A stretch of 10,792 nucleotides of DNA from an uncultured Desulfovibrionaceae bacterium (GTDB taxonomy: Bacteria; Desulfobacterota; Desulfovibrionia; Desulfovibrionales; Desulfovibrionaceae): assembly GCA_949427775.1 (NCBI GenBank), contig CASQEL010000040.1, forward strand, positions 1-10,792, in the 5' to 3' direction. Below, one piece after another: positions 6,573 through 10,792 of the stretch; the stretch's first letter is position 1, and every line of letters starts with the position of its first letter. The notes beneath the pieces were generated by a model, which searched no databases, was not told where the DNA came from, and worked only from the letters and a program-made list of their open reading frames with translations. The position numbers and the translations under genes are program-made.

Positions 6573-6956
6573 ATGTCCATTCCCAATGATCTGCAGTACA
6601 ACAAAACGCACGAGTGGGTTCGCCTGGAAGGCGGGGAAGCCGTCATCGGCATCAGCCACTTCGCTCAGGAGTCTCTGGGCGACATCACCTTTGTCGATCT
6701 GCCCGAAGTAGGCGCGTCGCTGGAACAGGGAAAAGAATTCGGGGCCGTGGAATCGGTCAAGGCCGCCGGCGATTTGTACGCGCCCGTGTCCGGCGAAGTG
6801 ATCGCCGTCAACGAAGCTTTGGCGGACGCCCCTGAAACGGTCAACCAGTCTCCCTTCGGCGACGGCTGGATGGTGCGCGTCAAACTGGCGCAAGCGCCTT
6901 CCGGCCTGCTGAATGCCGCGGAATATGCAAAGGTGTGCGCCGAAGAAGCGCATTAG
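6573..6956 (+). CDS. gcvH: Glycine cleavage system H protein, lipoyl carrier
   Basis: Small lipoylated shuttle protein that carries the aminomethyl intermediate from the P protein to the T protein and is re-oxidised by the L protein. It is 127 aa, normal for the family. It begins with YNKTHEWVRLEGGEAVIGIS, then FAQESLGDITFVDLPEVG, and the lipoyl site KEFGAVESVKAAGDLYAPVSG, with Lys63 as the attachment lysine (the usual ESVKAASD motif, here ESVKAAGD). NEALADAPETVNQSPFGDGW follows, as in all H proteins. Start: GGAGG (6561-6565) lies 7 nt before the ATG. It is 31 nt after gcvT. LplA encoded upstream is the probable lipoylating enzyme. Confidence 0.97.
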   Translation: MSIPNDLQYNKTHEWVRLEGGEAVIGISHFAQESLGDITFVDLPEVGASLEQGKEFGAVESVKAAGDLYAPVSGEVIAVNEALADAPETVNQSPFGDGWMVRVKLAQAPSGLLNAAEYAKVCAEEAH

Positions 6957-6991
6957 CACACCGAAACATATAAAGTTTTGATGTTCCGGCC

Positions 6992-7027
6992 GCCATGCGG
7001 GGGCATGGCGCGGCGGCATAGCCGCCG
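6992..7027. repeat. Two adjacent perfect GC-rich hairpins
   Basis: GCCATGC-GGGG-GCATGGC (6992-7009) is a perfect 7-bp stem with a 4-nt loop. Immediately after one base comes CGGCGGC-ATA-GCCGCCG (7011-7027), another perfect 7-bp stem with a 3-nt loop. They start 35 nt after the gcvH stop codon and are not followed by T residues. They could stabilise the 3' end of the gcvTH transcript in the manner of REP-type elements; this is inference. Confidence 0.6.
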
Positions 7028-7067
7028 TACATACGCCGAAAACCGCGTTTTTTGGCGAATGATCTTG

Positions 7068-7092
7068 ACGCAAAATGCGTAGCATTTTGTGT
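7068..7092. repeat. 11-bp AT-rich hairpin
   Basis: ACGCAAAATGC (7068-7078), loop GTA, then GCATTTTGTGT (7082-7092): 11 pairs with a single G.T. It is compact and almost perfect, of the size of a protein-binding dyad or an RNA stem. No partner function is visible. Confidence 0.55.
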
Positions 7093-7224
7093 TATGCAGC
7101 ACCGGAATAGATCCGCTGTGACTTTTTGCAAGGTCACAACTGAAAGACACGCTCGCTCCGGCAGGGAACAGCGCACATAGAGTGGGCGTATGCCTTCGCG
7201 GCGGCTGCCTGCTCCCGCGATCGG

Positions 7225-7253
7225 CAGAGCATTTTCAAAGGGAACATGCTCTG
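7225..7253. repeat. Inverted repeat CAGAGCAT...ATGCTCTG
   Basis: CAGAGCAT (7225-7232) and ATGCTCTG (7246-7253) pair over 8 bp. After one T/C mismatch, TTC (7234-7236) pairs with GAA (7242-7244), closing a 5-nt loop. This long imperfect hairpin looks like a dispersed intergenic palindrome, but only one copy is present in the window. Confidence 0.5.
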
Positions 7254-7291
7254 ACGCGTCCCGCATCGCAGTCTTTTTTCGCGCCGGCACG

Positions 7292-7316
7292 GAAGACGTA
7301 TGTTTTTCACGTCTTC
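7292..7316. repeat. Perfect 8-bp hairpin GAAGACGT...ACGTCTTC
   Basis: GAAGACGT (7292-7299) and ACGTCTTC (7309-7316) are perfect complements around the 9-nt loop ATGTTTTTC. No T-run follows on the plus strand; on the minus strand the stem is followed by CGTGCCGG, so it is not a terminator in either direction. It could be an operator or an RNA stem. Confidence 0.55.
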
Positions 7317-7366
7317 GACCGAAACGGCGTGCGAAATCCGACGGAGCCGACAGACAAAAGGATATT

Positions 7367-7445
7367 GCGGCAAGGGGGGTCTGAGGCTTTGCCGCAAAAA
7401 ACGCCGAATGTACGGCATGCCGTCGCCGGGTTCCGCCTCAGGCGG
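7367..7445. repeat. Cluster of three dyads ahead of gcvPA
   Basis: Within 79 nt there are GCGGCAA/TTGCCGC (7367-7373 and 7389-7395, 15-nt loop), a perfect 12-bp palindrome ACGGCATGCCGT (7412-7423), and CCGCC-TCA-GGCGG (7433-7445). They end about 160 nt upstream of the gcvPA start. This could be the structured part of a leader RNA or repeat DNA; the sequence alone does not decide. Confidence 0.5.
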
Positions 7446-7603
7446 CAGACCGGATGAGGAGAGGCCTTTATGCCTGCCATCACTCTTCCCCGTCGACCGG
7501 AGGGCGCGTTCCTGAAGGCCGGGGGGAATGGGGGAGGAAAAGACCTTTGCATATAAGGGGCTTGTTGCTCCCCTGTAAAAATCATTTTTTGGAGACATAC
7601 ACC

Positions 7604-8935
7604 ATGCCGTTTGTTCCCCATACGGAAGACGAAGTACGGCAGATGCTGGACGTCATCGGCGTGGCGACGCCGGATGATCTTTTTGCCGATATCACGCCGG
7701 AAATGCGGCCGCGCAGCTTCAATCTGCCCCACGGACAGAGTGAAATGGAAGTCTGCGGGCGGTTGGAGGCGCTGGCCGCCGCCAATCGAACGGACGTGGT
7801 GAGCTTTTTGGGAGCGGGGTTCTACAATCACCATATCCCCAAAGCCGTAGATGCCGTGACTTCGCGCAGCGAATTTTACACGGCGTACACGCCGTACCAG
7901 CCTGAGTGCTCGCAGGGCACGCTGCAGGCCATTTTCGAGTTTCAGACGGCGGTCGCGCGCCTGATGGACATGCCCTGCGCCAACGCTTCCGTTTACGACG
8001 GCGGAACGGCTCTCTTTGAAAGCGTCATGATGGCCGTGCGTCAGACCAGGCGGCATAAAATCGTCGTGGACGAGAGCGTCAATCCTATCTGGCGTCGCAT
8101 GCTGGCCACCCACACCCGGCATCTGCCCGTGGAACTGGTCACCGTGCCCCAATGCGTCGGCCGTTCGGACTTCGCGGCCCTCAAGAGCGCCCTGGACGAC
8201 GCCTGCGCCGCCGTCGTGGTGCAGAATCCCAACTTCTTCGGAGCCATTGAAGATTATACGGAATTGTTCGCCCATGCCAAGGCGCGGAAGGCGCTGTCGA
8301 TCCTTGCGGTCTATCCGGTCATGCAGGCCGTGCTCAAGACCCCCGGCGAAATGGGGGCCGACATCGCCGTGGCCGACGGCCAGGCCCTGGGCATGCCCTT
8401 GTCGTTCGGCGGACCGTACCTGGGCATCATGACCTGCCGCAAGGAACTCATCCGGCAGTTTCCGGGCCGCATCGCGGGCCGCACCACGGACGTGGACGGC
8501 AAAACAGGCTATGTGCTCACGCTTCAGGCGCGGGAACAGCATATCCGCCGGGCGAAGGCGACCTCGAATATCTGTTCCAATCAGGCGCTGTGCGCGTTGC
8601 GCAGTCTGGTGTACATGGCCCTGCTTGGACCGCAGGGGCTGACGCGCGTGGCCGAACTGGGCATGGAGCGCGCCCGTTACGCCGTGGAACGTCTGACCGC
8701 TCTGCCGGGCGTCAGCCTGCTGCATGACGCCCCCTACGGCAACGAAACGGCTCTGCGTCTGCCTCTGCCCGCGGCCGAGGTGGTGGAACGCCTTGCGGAG
8801 CGCGGCTACGTGGCGGGTTTCCCCGCAGGCCGGTATTATTCCGGCATGGACGACGTGCTGTTGCTGGCCTGCACGGAAAAGAACACTCGCGAACAGATCG
8901 GCATGCTGGCCGAAATGGTTGGAGGTCTGCTGTGA
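7604..8935 (+). CDS. gcvPA: Glycine dehydrogenase (decarboxylating) subunit 1
   Basis: N-terminal half of the split P protein, which with GcvPB forms the pyridoxal-phosphate glycine decarboxylase. The 443-aa length is usual for the split subunit. Family features: MPFVPHTEDEVRQML at the start; SFNLPHGQSEMEV; FLGAGFYNHHIPKAVD; SRSEFYTAYTPYQPECSQGT, the strongly conserved YTPYQPE...QGTLQ motif; ANASVYDGGTAL; QNPNFFGAIEDY; and the glycine-rich SFGGPYLG. A fold-type-I aminotransferase-like architecture is expected, with the PLP lysine on the other subunit. Start: GGAG lies 9 nt before the ATG at 7604, which begins at the conserved N-terminus; earlier in-frame ATGs such as 7454 only add unconserved leader sequence. 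The stop overlaps the start of gcvPB, indicating translational coupling. The unusual feature is the long gap separating it from gcvH. Confidence 0.96.
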   Translation: MPFVPHTEDEVRQMLDVIGVATPDDLFADITPEMRPRSFNLPHGQSEMEVCGRLEALAAANRTDVVSFLGAGFYNHHIPKAVDAVTSRSEFYTAYTPYQPECSQGTLQAIFEFQTAVARLMDMPCANASVYDGGTALFESVMMAVRQTRRHKIVVDESVNPIWRRMLATHTRHLPVELVTVPQCVGRSDFAALKSALDDACAAVVVQNPNFFGAIEDYTELFAHAKARKALSILAVYPVMQAVLKTPGEMGADIAVADGQALGMPLSFGGPYLGIMTCRKELIRQFPGRIAGRTTDVDGKTGYVLTLQAREQHIRRAKATSNICSNQALCALRSLVYMALLGPQGLTRVAELGMERARYAVERLTALPGVSLLHDAPYGNETALRLPLPAAEVVERLAERGYVAGFPAGRYYSGMDDVLLLACTEKNTREQIGMLAEMVGGLL

Positions 8936-10365
8936 AAACCCTCTTTGCCCAATCCGTTCCCGGTCGTACGGGATGCCTGCCGCCCAAACCGGAACACGCC
9001 GCCGCCGATATGCTGCCCGCCGGGCTGCTGCGCAAAAGCGCGCCGCGACTGCCGGAACTTTCCGAGCTGGACGTGGTGCGTCACTTCACCAATCTTTCCA
9101 GGCAGAATTACGGGGTGGACGGCAATTTCTATCCCCTCGGCTCCTGCACCATGAAATATAACGCCAAGTTTGCCGAGTACGTGGCTTCGTTGCCCGGTTT
9201 CTGCAACCTGCATCCGCTCATGGCCCAACTCCGGGGCACGTCGCAGATGACCCAGGGGGCTCTGGAGTGCATTTGGGAGATGGAACGCCTGTTGTGCGAG
9301 ATCTCCGGCATGGACGCCTACACCCTCCAGCCCATGGCGGGGGCGCACGGCGAGTTCACCGGCGCGACGCTCATCGCCGCCTATCACCGGGACAAAGGCA
9401 ACAACAAGACCAAAATCATCTGTCCCGATTCCGCGCACGGCACCAATCCCGCTTCGGCCACGCTGGCCGGATTCGAGGTGGTGAACATCGCGTCGCGGGA
9501 CGGGATCATCGATCCCGAAGCCCTGGAAGCAGCCCTGAGCGAGGATGTGGCGGCGTTGATGATGACGTGCCCCAACACGCTGGGATTGTTTGAAACCCAC
9601 CTGCCGCGTATTGTGGAAAAATTGCGCCGCGTGGACGCGTTGCTGTATTACGACGGCGCGAACATGAACGCCATTCTGGGCAAGATGCGCGTGGGCGACG
9701 TGGGATTTGACGTGGTGCACTGGAACCTGCACAAAACGCTGGGCACGCCCCACGGCGGCGGCGGTCCCGGCGCCGGGCCGGTGGGCGTGTGTTCGCGCCT
9801 GGAACCCTTCCTGCCGGTAGGACGTGTGGCCCGGCAGGCCGACGGCAATTTCTATCTGGACTACGACCATCCCAAGTCCATCGGCTATATCGCGCCGTTC
9901 TACGGCAACTTCGGCATTATGCTGCGGGCCTACGCCTATGTGCTGCGCCTGGGCGGCGAGGGCCTGACCCGTGTGGCCGAGCACGCGGTGCTCAATGCCA
10001 ACTATCTGAAAAAATTGGTGGAGCATTTTCTTGTCGTGCCTTTCGGGCGTATTTGCGCCCATGAATTCGTGTCTTCCGCGCCGGAAGGCCTGCGTGCGCT
10101 GGATATTGCCAAGGGGTTGCTGGATCGGGGATACCATGCGCCGACCATCTATTTCCCGCTGATCGTCAAGGAATGCCTGATGGCTGAGCCTACGGAAACG
10201 GAAAGCAAGCAGACGTTGGATGCGTATGCGGCGGCTCTGGAAGAAATCGTGAAGCAGGGGCTGAGCGATCCCCGGAGCCTGCATGACGCGCCGCACACCA
10301 CGCCGGTGCGGCGTCTGGACGAAACCGCCGCGGCCCGAAACATGGTGCTGACCGAAGACATGTAG
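8932..10365 (+). CDS. gcvPB: Glycine dehydrogenase (decarboxylating) subunit 2
   Basis: C-terminal, PLP-bearing half of the split P protein. It decarboxylates glycine and loads the remaining aminomethyl group on the lipoyl arm of GcvH. It is 477 aa, normal for the subunit. Visible: NLSRQNYGVDGNFYPLGSCTMKYNAK (57-82), a family hallmark; GTSQMTQGALE; MAGAHGEFTG; DSAHGTNPASA; TCPNTLGLFE; DGANMNAILG; and the PLP motif HWNLHKTLGTPHGGGGPGAGP, with Lys268 expected to form the Schiff base. The start is GTG at 8932, overlapping the gcvPA TGA by 4 nt (GTGA), with GGAGG (8921-8925) 6 nt upstream. Only a weak 6-bp stem (GGGGCA at 10378-10383, TGCCCC at 10406-10411) follows, without a T-run, so transcription may continue into the next gene. 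The L protein gene does not follow directly. Confidence 0.97.
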   Translation: MKTLFAQSVPGRTGCLPPKPEHAAADMLPAGLLRKSAPRLPELSELDVVRHFTNLSRQNYGVDGNFYPLGSCTMKYNAKFAEYVASLPGFCNLHPLMAQLRGTSQMTQGALECIWEMERLLCEISGMDAYTLQPMAGAHGEFTGATLIAAYHRDKGNNKTKIICPDSAHGTNPASATLAGFEVVNIASRDGIIDPEALEAALSEDVAALMMTCPNTLGLFETHLPRIVEKLRRVDALLYYDGANMNAILGKMRVGDVGFDVVHWNLHKTLGTPHGGGGPGAGPVGVCSRLEPFLPVGRVARQADGNFYLDYDHPKSIGYIAPFYGNFGIMLRAYAYVLRLGGEGLTRVAEHAVLNANYLKKLVEHFLVVPFGRICAHEFVSSAPEGLRALDIAKGLLDRGYHAPTIYFPLIVKECLMAEPTETESKQTLDAYAAALEEIVKQGLSDPRSLHDAPHTTPVRRLDETAAARNMVLTEDM

Positions 10366-10443
10366 GGATTTTCAGCAGGGGCACAGGGCGGCCGGGCGCG
10401 GGGAATGCCCCAAGCACATACACTGCGACTCCGGGGACCATAT

Positions 10444-10792
10444 ATGCAGTATTGGTTGTTTAAAACGGAACCGGGATGCTTTTCCTGGGAAGATCTGGCT
10501 GCCGCGCCGCATCAGACCACCAGTTGGGATGGAGTGCGGAACTATCAGGCCCGCAATTTCATGCGCGCCATGAAGAAAGGCGATCAGGGCTTTCTGTACC
10601 ACAGCGGGGCCAGGACGGAAATTATGGGCATTGTGGAGGTCGTGCGCGAAGCATACCCGGATCATACCGCCTGGGATCCGGAAAATCAGCACTTTGATCC
10701 CAAGTCCACCCCGGAACAGCCGCGTTGGGACATGGTGGACGTGCGCCTGGTCCGGGCTTTTACGCCCCCCGTGCCCCGCAGCCTGCTGCGGG
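10444..10792 (+). CDS. EVE-domain protein, 3'-truncated by window edge
   Basis: The first 116 residues are visible. MQYWLFKTEP at the start, SWDGVRNYQARNFMRAMKKG, FLYHSG, GIVEVVREAYPDHTAWDP, FDPKSTPEQPRWDMVDVRLV and FTPPVP match the EVE-domain family (bacterial relatives of human THYN1). These proteins have a PUA-like fold and are thought to bind modified bases in nucleic acid; the cellular role in most bacteria is unsettled. Start: GGGGA (10433-10437) lies 6 nt before the ATG. The gene lies 78 nt after gcvPB on the same strand. A full-length member is about 140-160 aa, so roughly the last quarter is missing here. I see no functional link to glycine cleavage beyond adjacency. Confidence 0.92.
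   Translation, partial: MQYWLFKTEPGCFSWEDLAAAPHQTTSWDGVRNYQARNFMRAMKKGDQGFLYHSGARTEIMGIVEVVREAYPDHTAWDPENQHFDPKSTPEQPRWDMVDVRLVRAFTPPVPRSLLR

Larger units (their letters stand above)
6957..7603. other. 647-nt palindrome-rich gap between gcvH and gcvPA
   Basis: No coding region I can support; the open frames here lack family features, and several are merely extensions of antisense readings of gcvPA. The gap is dense in inverted repeats, listed in part as separate entries. Others are CGCCGAAAA/TTTTTGGCG (7034-7057, one G.T), GTGAC/GTCAC (7118-7137), and AGGC/GCCT (7462-7475). None of the stems is followed by a clear T-run, so I assign no terminator. A TATAAG at 7552-7557 could be a -10 box for gcvPA, but no matching -35 is convincing. 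The region could hold an unrecognised leader or riboswitch, a small RNA, or intergenic repeat elements. Confidence 0.6.

Noticed and set aside
7134..7598. Minus-strand open frame of 154 aa in the gcvH-gcvPA gap
   Set aside because: No recognisable domain; odd composition rich in Arg, Ser and Pro as in GC-rich non-coding DNA, and it runs across several hairpins.
7440..7603. Possible glycine riboswitch before gcvPA (ATGAGGAGAGG followed by a small hairpin, later CTGAAGGCC and GGAGGAAAAGACC)
   Set aside because: The pieces resemble parts of the glycine aptamer, but the conserved CCGAAGG...GCAA core and closing CUCAGGCAAAAGGAC element are not present in the right order and spacing. A covariance search would decide.
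10378..10411. Terminator between gcvPB and the EVE-domain gene
   Set aside because: Only a 6-bp stem with a 22-nt loop and no T-run; too weak to call.
1..10792. CRISPR arrays, tRNA or rRNA genes, toxin-antitoxin or defence genes
   Set aside because: I found no regularly spaced repeats, no tRNA-like cloverleaf with a TTCGA-type arm in a plausible setting, and no such protein families.

Overview
The window looks like a chromosomal segment of an anaerobic deltaproteobacterium, most likely a Desulfovibrio/Bilophila-type member of the Desulfovibrionaceae. This is an inference. It rests on the split two-gene glycine decarboxylase (gcvPA/gcvPB), a gene carrying a desulforedoxin-type cysteine knot, a GC-rich right half with strong GGAGG ribosome binding sites, and the order lplA-gcvT-gcvH-gcvPA-gcvPB. 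No species can be named from the sequence alone.

The left part (1-3649) is visibly more AT-rich and has an accessory flavour. It holds the 3' part of an MFS permease, a complete shikimate dehydrogenase (aroE) 169 nt downstream, a rho-independent terminator, a small cysteine-rich protein with a desulforedoxin-like domain, and, tail to tail with it, a LysR-type regulator on the minus strand. Permease, AroE and regulator could form a shikimate/quinate-type uptake or use module, but only AroE has a sequence-level functional assignment.

The boundary zone (3650-4265) contains the probable lysR promoter, with a perfect dyad over its -35 box, followed by a decayed IS256-family insertion sequence. 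The transposase N-terminus and its central block lie in different frames, apparently joined by a large internal deletion. The remnant sits where base composition changes.

The right part (4266-10365) is a glycine-cleavage locus on the plus strand: lipoate-protein ligase A, aminomethyltransferase (T), lipoyl carrier (H), and the two glycine decarboxylase subunits (PA and PB, overlapping by 4 nt). LplA can attach salvaged lipoate to Lys63 of GcvH. PA/PB decarboxylate glycine onto the lipoyl arm, and T releases ammonia and passes the one-carbon unit to tetrahydrofolate. The L protein (dihydrolipoyl dehydrogenase) is not in the window. The cluster is interrupted between gcvH and gcvPA by a 647-nt gap with no convincing gene but many hairpins and palindromes. 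The window ends inside an EVE-domain protein gene.

I see no clear new defence, mobile or biosynthetic system. The items most worth checking are the diverged desulforedoxin-like protein, the palindrome-dense gap inside the gcv cluster, and the possible MFS-AroE-LysR module bounded by an IS256 remnant.
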